DNA from: Delphinus delphis
Lineage: Eukaryota; Chordata; Mammalia; Artiodactyla; Delphinidae
Reading direction: 5' to 3'
NCBI RefSeq assembly: GCF_949987515.2
Contig: NC_082690.1
Location: forward strand, 104,468,400 to 104,532,399
Length of the DNA stretch: 64,000 nucleotides
Position 1 is the stretch's first letter; each line of letters begins with the position of its first letter. A program made the position numbers and the translations under genes. The notes under the pieces are model-generated. The model was given only the letters and a program-made list of their open reading frames with translations. It was not told the origin of the DNA and did no database searches. Shown piece by piece: positions 1-10,474 of this stretch.

Positions 1-366
1 ACCCGCCTTTCTCTAACCACACTGGCCCTCCTTTCAGATCCTGTTCACCAAAAACTTTCTTGCCTCAGGACCTTCTTTCTACCTGGAAGGACTTTCCCCT
101 TGACCACTTTAAGATTAATTTCTTACCTTCAGGTCTTAGCTTCAGGATCAAGCATCAGAGCACCCTCCTTGACAGCCTCTAAGAGATGCCCCCTTATTCT
201 TCCCTACCATTTTGCCCAGTTTTTGTATTTTGTGGTACTTATCTCAGTTTCTTTGCTTACTCATTTAGTGAATATTTTCCTCACAGAATTGTAAGGGGGA
301 CAGGAAACTACCCCAGTGCCTGGCAACAGTGCCTGACATGTAACAGGCTTTTAATAATAAATCTGT
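1..366 (+). repeat. LINE L2, 3' end
   Basis: The segment follows the L2 3' end in order: a cysteine/proline-rich 'aaggactttcccc' stretch, a 'gtacttatctcagtttc' block, then 'cagtgcctggcaacagtgcctgacatg' style text ending in a short AATAAA-containing tail near 355. It is an old, diverged fossil with no coding capacity. Family assigned by memory of the consensus. Confidence 0.6.
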
Positions 367-779
367 ATATATGTAAGCTATCATTTGAATGATGTGCTCC
401 TCCTGGGAACATACTACCCTCTGCCCTTGCCCTCATCCATTCATTGCCCTAGCAGTTACCAGTCATTCAAGAAACTGAGTGCCAGCATAGGACCAGACCC
501 GGGGGTAGGACTGGAGGATTCCTGGATGGCCCTTGTTAGGGTTGGTGTTGTGCCCCATCCCATAAGTCAGCAGTCAAGAAAGACAGAGGTGGCGGAACTG
601 ATAACCTAGGAGGGCCCTTCAGCTTTGACATTTGGTGATCCCTAAGGGCAGAGCTTGAGTGGGTTTGTGTCTAGGTCCCACAGCTGGAAAAGAAAGGAGG
701 AGGAGCTGGAACCTTTGAAACTGAAGAGGGAGTGATGACAGCTCTCCTCCCTCCAGCTCCCTACATGGATAGGGTGGAA

Positions 780-945
780 CCCTCTCTTTTGCTTGCACAC
801 ATCACAGTTCATCTGTGATAATAATGGCCAATTGAGTGCTTTGCATTTACTCCGAACAACGCTTAAGAGGAAGTTTACGATGAGGAAACGGGCTCTGAAA
901 GGTTAAATTGCATGTCTAAGACTACAGAAAGGGCTTGGATTTAAG
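780..945 (+). repeat. MIR-type SINE fragment
   Basis: The core 'gatgaggaaacgggctctga' followed by 'aaaggttaaattgcatgtc' matches the common MIR layout of a genomic-deletion-style old SINE. Edges are approximate. Confidence 0.5.
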
Positions 946-2379
946 TTCTGGCTTAATTTAAGTCCAGCTCCGGAGCCTGAATTTCAGCCATTAGTCTAGT
1001 GAGTGTCCTGAGACATGTGGCAGTGCGAGCTCCACTCCCAGTCGCACTCGGGGTTCTGACTTCCCTGCAGGGTCCGGACCTCCGAGCTTCCTCCAGCCAG
1101 ACCTGCGCCGGCCCATCTTGAGCTTGGCTTACCTTGTCTGGTTCAGTGCAGTGTGGTTCCGGGTGCGGGGGGTGGGGGTGGGGGTGGGCGTGTGGCAGCA
1201 GTGGCATGGTCTCTGGAGTGTTGGCCACTTACTCAGCTTAGGTGGTCTTGGCCCAAATACCTCTTTGTGTCCCTATGGAGAGGCGAGGTATGATTCACAA
1301 ACACAGCCACTGAAGTGTACTGGCCATGCCCCAACGTGGAGGGAATATAACGGTACTTAGGGTGGGGGGTGCCTTTTCCCTAACCACTCATTTTCCTAAT
1401 TCTCATAGCCACTGTCCTGCCTCTGAGATAAGAGCCAAGGGTGGGCCAGGGGCACTATCACTGGAAGTCTAGTTCACCTTGCCAAATGCAGAGGCTTACC
1501 CCGCCCCCAAGTAGGGTAGATAGAGTCTAGCCTTAGGACTGCTGGGTGCCTTTGCCAACTGTTTGTCTCCATTTCAGTAGCTTCTTTCTTTGGCTTTCTG
1601 CTGTGGTGAATAGGCAGTAGGAATCGGGGGTCTTTTTTCCTCACCACTGTGTGTTTGTGGGAAGGGTGGCCAAATTATTTAATCTTTCTAAACTTCAGTT
1701 GCTTTAATTACCAGGGGAGCCAAAGGATGCTACCTCATTGGGTTCTTGTGGATTAGTAGAGATAATGGGTGTCATTAAATCTGTAGGGCTGTTGTGCGGT
1801 TTAAATTTGGCCTGGATCCTCAGAGGGCCTGCAAACCTGAGACACTGCTGACTGAAATCATCTTGCCAGACCTTTCCCTCTTCCTTTGTGGGTTCCTGGG
1901 ACTGAACTGTCACTTCTTGCGCTTCGGTTCTCCTTGGCAATAGAGCATAGCCCTGATCTTAAGAAAGCCTTGAGGTGGATTCCTCTGACAAAGCTGACAG
2001 CTCTTCTAGGAATGTATTTTTATTTCCTCCTTTCTCCTCCCAGGTATGCCAGAGACACTTCATCTCAGGCCCAGATTTGTGAGCCAAATTCTGACAAGCC
2101 ATGAGGCCAATCTTAGGCACGTTGCTTCCCTTTCCTGGGCTACCTTGCAGCCAGCAAACCCTTTCCTGCCCTGTGGACAAGCTCTGTGCAGTGCATCGAG
2201 TGCCCTGAGGGCGTCTTATCTCTCTGTGCCACACTGTCTAACTTCATCGTGTGGCCAGAGATTGGAGGAAAGGGGAGATTGGAGTCCGCCACAGGCCTAA
2301 GAGGCAGGGTTTGGGCTGCAGTGGTCTCAGCGTTTGCCAGGCTGGAGCGTTTGCCAGACTGTCCTGCCAGTGATACGGG
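946..2379. other. intergenic, no feature recognised
   Basis: Unique-looking sequence with a short GT-rich run near 1166-1190 (gggggtgggggtgggggt). Open frames here are short, lack splice or family support, and overlap one another on both strands, so none is called a gene. Confidence 0.4.
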
Positions 2380-2409
2380 CTCCAAGTCCATCCATGTTGC
2401 TGCAAATGG
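2380..2409 (-). repeat. isolated 30-bp L1 fragment
   Basis: Thirty bases starting 'ctccaagtccatccatg' are identical to bases 3887-3916, which lie inside a recognisable L1 3' region. The flanks on both sides are not L1-like. See the findings. Confidence 0.5.
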
Positions 2410-2888
2410 TAGCTGTTTGTTTCCCCCCACTGCCCTAAGGAAGGTGTTGAGTAACAGCCAGGAGTTCAGAGACACCACCTGGGGGAATCTGGATGCTTTT
2501 CTCCCAGCTGCAGTGTTTGAGTCAGTCTGCGGTTTCTTTTGCCTTGTACCTGAAGTACCTCAGAGTGCTGCTGCTGTGGCTGGGCCTTGCTTGAGTGGTG
2601 CCCAGGACCCCACCTCCAATAGCTGACAGCTCAAGAAGAAATTCATGGAGATGGAAGGCCTCAGGTATTATTCTAGCTTTTTCTTTTCTCCAAACTGGGC
2701 CAGGGATGTCCTCTCGGCCTTCATCCCTCACAAACATTTCACCCTCTTTGTGGACTACTGATAAGTATTCTCATTTCAAAGGAGAGAAATATTAAAAAAA
2801 AGAGTTTTAATCTTAAGGCACCGAGAATAAGCTATAGAGTTTTGGTAGGATTGCATAAATAATTGTCCTCTGAACTCTCACAATGCTT

Positions 2889-3236
2889 TTACATTTTTTC
2901 TTTTTTTATATATAAATTTATTTATTTTATTTTTGGCTGTGTTGGGTCTTCGTTGCTGTGCGTGGGTTTTCTCTGGTTGTGGCAAGCAGGGGCTACTCTT
3001 CGTTGCAGTGTGCAGGCTTCTCATTGCAGTGGCTTCTCTTGTTGCAGAGCACGGGCTCTAGGTGTGTGGGCTTCAGTAGTTGTGGCCTGTGGGCTCTGGA
3101 GTGCAGGCTCAGTAGTTGTGGCGCACGGGCTTAGTTGCTCCGCGGCATGTGGGATCTTCCTGGTCCGGGGCTCGAACCTGTGTCCCCTGCATTGACAGGT
3201 GGATTCTTAACCACTGCACCACCAGGGAAGCCCTAC
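2889..3236 (-). mobile_element. CHR-type SINE (older subfamily)
   Basis: An antisense tRNA-derived SINE. The A-rich tail appears as T/A-rich DNA at the left (2897-2930), and the tRNA-like head, 'ccactgcaccaccagggaagccc', is at the right. The body carries the repeated 'cagtagttgtgg' and 'gcgcacgggcttagttgctc' blocks of the long CHR family. A possible target duplication is 'tacattt' on both sides. Confidence 0.8.
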
Positions 3237-3604
3237 ATTTCTTATAGCAGTTACTGTTTTGGTCATACTTTCTCATCTCTTAAGATCTCTGAGATCTATC
3301 TCATCTCCCTTGCCCTTCAGCATTCAGTGGTGCCTAGTGTAAAACCCTTAGGTAGGGCCTGGCCCGCAACAGGTGCTCAGCAATGTTAGAGTGGGAGAGG
3401 CACAACCCATCCCTGTAAAGGCTTGATCAGTTAGCCTCAGGATTTAAACGCTGCCCCCTTGAATCACATTTCCTTATGAATGGTTGTTTTCCTGTCTTTG
3501 AGGTATTTTTTCTTCCTTTAAAACAAAACATCAACTCTATCGGCCTCATGATTAGGGGAGAGACCTCTGTTACATATCAGGCAAATCTCACTATTCACTT
3601 CTTT

Positions 3605-4068
3605 TAAACTTTTAAAAAGTATTTTAAAAATTGAATTCTTTAAATTCAATAGTGCTTTACAATTTTCAAAAGTTTCACACAATTTCATATAATCCTATAA
3701 CACTTCCCCCCCACCCCCACCCCTGTACTGCCCCTCTCCTTTCCCTCTCCCCACTGGTAACCACAAGTTGGTTTCTCTCTATCACTAAGTCTGCTTCCTT
3801 TTGTTTTATTCACTAGTTGTATTTTTTAGATTCCACATGTAAGTGGTATCATACAGTATTTGTCTTATTTCACTTAGCATAATGCCCTCCAAGTCCATCC
3901 ATGTTGCTGCAAATGGCAAAATTTCATTTTTTATGGCTGAGTGGAATTCTATTATATATATTTATATACCACATCTTCCTTTATCCATTCATCTGTTGAT
4001 GGACGTTTAGGTTGTTTCCATACCTTGGCAATTGTAAATAATGCTGCTGTGAACATTGGAGTGTAATG
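3605..4068 (-). mobile_element. LINE L1, 3' fragment, antisense
   Basis: The text from 'cactggtaaccacaagttgg' through 'tcacttagcataatgccctcc', 'tttatggctgagtggaattc' and 'ccattcatctgttgatggac' is the antisense of the cetartiodactyl L1 3' region. It is 5'-truncated and non-coding. Confidence 0.75.
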
Positions 4069-4171
4069 CTATTCACTTTTGTTCTGTCCAATCACAATGA
4101 TCTTTCAGGAAAAATGAATCTGATCCTGTTACCTTCAAACTTAAAACCCTTTAATAGCTTGCATTAAGTCT

Positions 4172-4202
<31 letters not shown>

Positions 4203-4522
4203 TGGCTGTGTTGGATCTTCATTGCTGCGCGTGGGCTTTCTCTAGTTGCAGCAAGCGGGGGCTACTGTTCATTGCCGTGCACGGGCTTCTCACCGTGGTG
4301 GCCTCTCGTCAAGGAGCACGGGCTCTAGGCACGCGGGCTTCAGTAGCCGTGGCACACAGGCTCAGTTGTGGCTCGTGGGCTCTAGAGCGCAGGATCAGTA
4401 GTTGTGGCGCACGAGCTTAGTTGCTCCGCGGCATGTGGAATCTTCCCGGACCAGGGCTGGAACCCGTGTCCCCTGCACTGGCGGTGGATTCTTAACCACT
4501 GCGCCACCAGGGAAGTCCCCCA
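4172..4522 (-). mobile_element. CHR-type SINE (older subfamily)
   Basis: Antisense SINE with a (TTTA)n tail at 4172-4204 at its left end, the 'ggctgtgttggatcttcattg' body and the head 'actgcgccaccagggaagtcc' at the right. The TTTA array may be length-polymorphic. Confidence 0.8.
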
Positions 4523-5198
4523 GTTAGTCTTAAAGATGAAATTCCTTAACACAGCCCACAAGTCTCTCGTGAACTGTGCTGGAAGTTACCTCTTCAGATT
4601 TCTGCTACACAGATTTCTCCTGCCACAGAGCTCCCTTTCTGGTTCCTAATGGGCACCACACTCTTCCTTGATCAGGATCCTTCACATATGCTGTTTCAAC
4701 CTGGAATAGCAACTGCCCCCCACAACCTGTCCCCCAAAGTCAGTCACTATTTACATGTTTTCAAGGCACCCTGTACTTGTCCCTCTGTTGTGCTTATGAC
4801 AGACGCGGTCAAAGTTTGCTTCTCAACTAGGAATCACGTGTCTCATTCATCACCCAAATCTTGGCCCAGAAGCAATTCAAATCACTGATCAATGAATTCC
4901 AGAGCTTTTAGTGTGAGAGGCCTAGTGGGACTCTAAAATGGTCTATAATGAGCAACTTGGTCTTGGTGAATAAAAGGAATTTTGTACCCACAACATGCAA
5001 TTTCTAAACTGAGGTTTAGAAATAAACCTATTTGTTCCTATTCAACAGTCCTCTTATGTTGGCTGAAAACTAACCCCTTTCCCAGTGTCATCTGTTTTGG
5101 GTAGAGTGAAAGGATTTTCTAAGGGAGAAATATTTTATATGATTTCTTCAAGGCTTTTCTCCTCCTAAGAAACTTACAATATTTTACCATTTATTATT

Positions 5199-5326
5199 TT
5201 CTAAATTAATTAATTTTTTTGGCCACACCACACAGCATTCGGGATCTTAGTTCCCCGACCAGGGATCAAACTCGTGCCCCCCTGCAGTGGAAGTGCGGAA
5301 TCTTAACAGCTGTACTAACAGAAGTC
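5199..5326 (-). mobile_element. short CHR-related SINE fragment
   Basis: 'ggccacaccacacagcattc', 'gggatcttagttccccgacc' and 'agggatcaaactcgtgcccc' identify a short tRNA-derived SINE in antisense. It is diverged, and its head ends in 'aacagaagtc' rather than the intact 'cagggaagtc'. Confidence 0.65.
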
Positions 5327-5339
5327 TTTACTTTACCAT

Positions 5340-5535
5340 TTAAACTGTGCTGTGCAATACAGTAACCGCTAGCCACATGTGGCTAATTATAATTAAAATA
5401 AAAACTTCAGTTTCTCAGCTTCGCTAGGCACATTTCAAGTACTTAACAGGCACATGTAGCTAGCAGCTACAAATTGGACAGCACAGATATAGAACACTTC
5501 CAACACTGCCAAAAGTTTTACTGGACAGTGACGTA
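5340..5535 (+). mobile_element. fossil hAT-type DNA transposon
   Basis: The blocks 'gctagccacatgtggcta' and 'acagcacagatatagaaca' occur in two further places in this window (14795-14990 and 20650-20965). They look like one non-autonomous hAT (MER-class) family. I do not assign a subfamily. Confidence 0.5.
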
Positions 5536-6634
5536 AAACTGTTTTGCAGAATCCAATTTTTTTTCTAGCTTGTCCTGCCAGTGATATGGAAATCAAGATA
5601 TGTTAAATTTCTATGTTAACTTAGCACAGAGGAGGACCAGAGATTTTGGAGAGGCTAGCAAAAGCTGTACATACTTTCTTTGCTCTGCCCGATGCCTTGC
5701 AGATCAATCACAAGGAAATCCCAGTATCTCTGCCTTCTTTTTTGTAAAACAAGGACAATCCCGCCTCCTTGGGGAATACTGGAGCTAACATGAATATTGT
5801 ATATACATCATCACTAGTTGGAGTGTGTGCATAGAGAGATTAACCTCTCCAGATTGTTGTATCCTACCCCCCAAAATCAAGAAGTTTTGCTTCACCTATG
5901 TCAAAAGTATTTTAAGAAGTACAAAATATGTGGGGAAAGTACTGTATGATTGTTAGATAAAGCTTCACAGAATTTATATCACCATGTGATACAGGATATA
6001 ATAAAGCTTAAGTGGGGTTGAGTCCATCATTAAACTTGTTTCATGAGGATCTAAGCAATGATAAAAAAATAGCATGTCCATAAATCTTTAAAAAAAAATT
6101 CTAGAGGACACATTTTATTGCAGAATATTATCACTGCCAGTTATGAATACCCTACTTGCTTTTCTGCTCAAAATACACGTTTCTCCGTATCATCGTAACT
6201 ACTGTATTCACTTTAGCCAAAGTCTAATCCTAGTTTAAATTGTGAATTTAAATGAACATGTACTATGAAGTCGAAGTGAGAATCTGACAGGTCCTTTGTT
6301 CTGGCTCAGCCTTTTCCTGATGCAGGGTTCTCTCTGTGGGGCTTACTTCTATCACTACTAACCTGGGTTTGCTGGCCTATAAAAGGGGAAAAGCAGCTCT
6401 GGTTATTTAGAGAGAAGCAGCTGACTACCAGGTATAGCATATTTATCAATGTCTCAAGATGCTGGCTCACTTATCTCCACTTATTGCTGCAGCCATACTA
6501 CTTATCTCACTAAATCCTTCCTTGTACATCTGAATTTCAGATATCTATTCTGTCACTGAAGTTTGTGGTTTGAGCACAACTGAAAAAGAACCAGAAGATA
6601 TGGGTGGTAAATAACAGTCACACAAATACAAAAA
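5536..6634. other. intergenic downstream of RBM4B
   Basis: AT-rich sequence without a recognisable gene. On the minus strand, the bases just left of 6635 are TG-rich (antisense of 6605-6632), as expected downstream of a cleavage site. Confidence 0.4.
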
Positions 6635-8151
6635 GATACTTAAGTGTTAGAAACGTTTATTTGTCAAAATATTAAAAAAAAAAGGGGGGAGAAGTGGAGT
6701 AAAACAAGGCTAAATTTCAGCTAATGCTGTACCATGATCACAGGTCAGACATAAAAAAACAAAACAAACAAAACAACAACCACCAAAACCCCAATGGTCC
6801 TAGCAGTTTCAGAAGATTAGCTTCAATGTTAGAGTCCAGAGCTAACAGAGAAGAGTAAAAGGCTGCTTGCCACTACATGGTCATTTTAAAGGGAAAGGAG
6901 ATGTTGCAGGTAGACAGGGAGAAGGATTCAACTCCTAAGGAAAGCAAGATAAGAGGGATTCCACTGTACAGGAAAAAGGGGATGCCAGCATAATCCTTAC
7001 CTAGGGCTGCTCAGAGGCTGAGAACATAAGGAATAGAGTGAAAGGCTACAGAGACTAGTATCAGGAGGAAAGAAAAGTCAACTTAGAAGAATTAAATTAA
7101 GAAAGAAAACATAGTTGGTCACAAACTCCTTTGTTTACTGAAACATGAAGCAATGGAAACATCCCGGCAAAGGGGACCGCGCGGAGCAAGTTCTCATATA
7201 TGACCGCAGCCCGAGGGTTCAGTCCGCAATTATCCTACCTGAAAGAGAGCACAACACAAGAGGCTTACACAATGCCTGGAGAGCAGCTTGGCTCCGAGTA
7301 CAAGGGCCCCGGTCCCGTCCTGTATTCCAGGGGGAAAGAAAAGAACAGAACAAAACAAATCCAAGTCAGACCGGATCAAACTTACAACTCATATAATTAC
7401 CTAGGAGTCTTCTATGGCTATATATAGGAGTTTACTTTTAGCTATATATAGAACAAGAAGCAGTCTATCTGGAAGACTGCTGTGTTGGTGATAAACATAT
7501 CTTTCTCACTTTCTCACCAATCTTTTAGGCAAGACTACTTCTGTGATACAAGGCTACTGTCGCTGCAACAAAGGGCATACAGATATTATCAAGAACCATA
7601 ATTTATCCAGAACAATCAGAAGATGCCAAGGTCTCAAATATGGCCAACTGCAGTCTTCTAAATTTGTCTCATTTTTAATCTTTCATAGTGAACAAATTTT
7701 CAGAAATGGGTATCACAATCACAAAGGGTATCAAGGAGTGGTTCATTCATCCTCCAACATATCTGCATATCATACTGTCACAGATTTAGAGCCATAATTC
7801 CAGTAGTTCCTTTAATTGACCAAATCTCCCTTACCAAATCAAAAGAAGAAATCCTAAATTCTCTAATTCTTCCACTGATGATGGGAACTCCAGACACCAA
7901 TGGCTGGGGGAAAAAAAAAGTTAACTCACACCAAGTTCCTCTACTTATTACAGACAAAGGGCCAAATCTTGGTCTTGATCTGTGCCAATCGACTTCAAAA
8001 GTTGTGACGTTCTTGAATCAGTTCTGCTAGGGTGAGACCCGAATTTGGATCCCCAACAGTTCTGGAGTATTTCATCCTGGCAGCCTCATTAACATCAGGC
8101 TCCTGGGACTGCAACCAACTCAAGGTTATTCAGTCCATTTGAGGTTCACAC
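6635..8151 (-). other. RBM4B: RBM4B exon 4, 3' UTR (probable)
   Basis: The coding exon 3 has a consensus donor nine bases past the stop codon, so a separate 3' UTR exon must follow. The best acceptor downstream is at 8152 (antisense 'cttaccttccag'), after a T-rich stretch. The first good poly(A) signal downstream, AATAAA, is antisense at 6656-6661. The exon between them is an inference; a second acceptor exists at 8109. Confidence 0.5.
6656..6661 (-). terminator. RBM4B: RBM4B poly(A) signal AATAAA
   Basis: TTTATT on the plus strand, so AATAAA on the transcript strand. Predicted cleavage is 15-25 bases to the left, and TG-rich sequence follows. Confidence 0.55.
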
Positions 8152-9797
8152 CTGGAAGGTAAGTTTCTTTAAAAGTCATCACTAAAAAGAGGTTAGTTGA
8201 ACAACCACTGCTCGCAGTCAAAAACCACTTAAAAAATACCTTAGCAATACCCTTTAAAGACCACAATATACACTAATTTAATATTTAACTTTGGAACATA
8301 TCTGAGAGAAATATAAGTTATCCGATAGAAGATACCACCTTACTTTAGAGGCATATCCTACTTCATGGCAGATCCAGCAGCAATAAAAGTAAAAAAAGTA
8401 AAATGGCAAACTACACTAGTTGTAAGATTGTCCTCTTCATGCACATGAACACACACTACACAGCGGTCTCAGGGGATCCGTCTTGTCATGGTCATATAGG
8501 ACATAACTTATCACAGGTTCGCATCATATTTGCTTCCCACTACATAAAAGGGCAAATTCCTGTCACTTGGTTTTCTTCTACACATATACCAAAAGGGTAC
8601 TCAGGAACCCTGAAAACTCAGTGGTAACTCAGTTTAACTTTGCTACGAGGCCTCCAGTTCTACTGATGGTCAATTTCAAGGTACAAGGAAAACTATGAGA
8701 ATAGAAAGTTATAATGCAATTTCCACTCAGATGAAGAGATTTATCAATCTCTAGATACTCCTAGTTATTCTTGACATTCAAACATCTTTGCTATACATTT
8801 TCTGAAGTAGGAAAAATTGCAAGGTTACCATCAATGAGACTTACACACATCAGAAAATTACCTGTTTTATCTAGCTCCTTAAATGTTCCTCTCAAACAAA
8901 AAAAAAAAAAACAAAATTTGCTGGAAGAAATGTTAAGTGTCAGGCTCTAAATGACAGCATCATAAGCCATGCAGAAATACGGCTTAAGTGCCCACACAGA
9001 ACACGATGCTCTGGATTACTAACAAGGAAGGGACTCGATGGGACAATGGCATCAAAACGTTCTGCTTTCAGGCAAGTATCCTGGAACTAAACACTTAGAA
9101 TTTAGAGGATTTTATTTGGCTTATAGATATGTTAGAAGAGTTTCCTCTGATAAAGGCTCATGACCGAAGTAGTAGTTTTATTAGCAAACTGGATGTCTGA
9201 AGTTACAGCTTAAATTCTCACTGGTGACATTCATTATTAACTCCTGAACCTGTACTCTTCAGCGTACACTACAGTGACTTTTGTGGTGGAAAGAGAAAGT
9301 GGTTTTGGACTCAGGCACGCCTGAGTTTGAATTCTGGCTCTACCTCTCAATTACCAGGTGACTTTAGGCAAAGGACTTAACCCCTCTAAGCCTTAGTTCC
9401 CTTCTCCATAAAAGAAAATATCTTAAAGGCCAGCTGTATAATTAAATGATATAATGTACAAAGAGGGCACTCAACAAATGTTAGTTCTCTTAACTATGTC
9501 TCTGTAACCCAGATCTGCTTACACTTGATTAAAGAAAAATATTCTCACTAACAAACTGAGTTGCTGTTGTTCTCTCAGAAGGAACAAGTTGGTTGGTTGG
9601 AGTTGTAAACTAAAACCTCGACAGGCCAAATGAACCCCTGGCCTAAGTTAGAGAAATACTTAAGACTAACATGCAATTTATACCTTTTGGATACTATCCT
9701 GACAGCAAACGGATGGCTTTAGCCTCCTCTATGTGGCACAGGTCTCCCTCCTGGGGAACTAAATGGAATCTCTTAACCACACCCACCCCACTCTCAC
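8152..9797 (-). other. RBM4B: RBM4B intron 3
   Basis: Donor GT at 9796-9797 and acceptor AG at 8152-8153, read antisense. It holds one MIR copy (9270-9490), and I see nothing else recognisable. Confidence 0.5.
9270..9490 (+). repeat. MIR SINE
   Basis: The run 'gagtttgaattctggctcta', 'ccaggtgactttaggcaaag', 'taagccttagttcccttctc' is the MIR core in standard order. It ends in 'agggcactcaacaaatgtta'. Confidence 0.75.
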
Positions 9798-10474
9798 CTC
9801 CAGTTTTTAAAAGGCTGAGTACCGTGCTCGGTCCACATACTGCTCCCGCTCATACCGGGCCATGTCATACAGAGAATTCCGTGCAGCTGCTGAAGCCTGA
9901 GACAGCTCACTCTCTGGCCCATAACCGTAGCCCTCTCCAACTGTGGGGAGCACAGCTGCAGCACGACGCAGGGGGCTCCTGTCCCTTCCATAATAGGAGG
10001 AAGTGGTGGCAGCGGCAGCAGCCATAGCAGCTGAGGTGGCAGCAGCGCCTGAGTTTGGCAACAGGTGTCTGTCGTAGGGATCAACAGAAGTGGAGTTGAG
10101 GTGACTGGTCACAGCTGTGCTCTGGACTTGAGGCAGATGGGACATGGTCTGCTCTGCGTAGTTGTACGCGGAAGCTGCTGCTGCTGCTGCCACTGCCTCG
10201 TAAGAACGGACTCGGTAACGCTTATAGTAGTCGAGCGCTCCATACGCATCGTTGTAATACATGGATTCCCCGTAGCCCATGGTGTAAGGTGTGCGCACTG
10301 CTCCATACTGTTCGTTATACTGCTCGGTAAAGTCCGCCACACGACCCGTACGATCTACTGGACACTCTTTGGACCAGTGCCCCTCTTTCCCACACCGATA
10401 GCAGCCACTCTGGTCTCCCATCCCAGGGGCAGTCCGAAGCCGGCTGGTAGACAACTGCACGTGCATTCGTTTGC
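9798..10474 (-). CDS. RBM4B: RBM4B exon 3
   Basis: Codes for residues 138-359: the end of RRM2, the CCHC knuckle ([14 protein letters not shown]) and the Ala/Tyr-rich tail with polyalanine runs. The coding part is 9807-10474. TAA at 9807-9809 lies nine bases before the exon's donor, too close to the last junction to trigger nonsense-mediated decay. Confidence 0.95.

Noticed and set aside
1..6634. Could the left end hold RBM4, the close paralogue that neighbours RBM4B in other mammals?
   Set aside because: No RRM or tail coding sequence is visible on either strand. RBM4 probably lies beyond the window.
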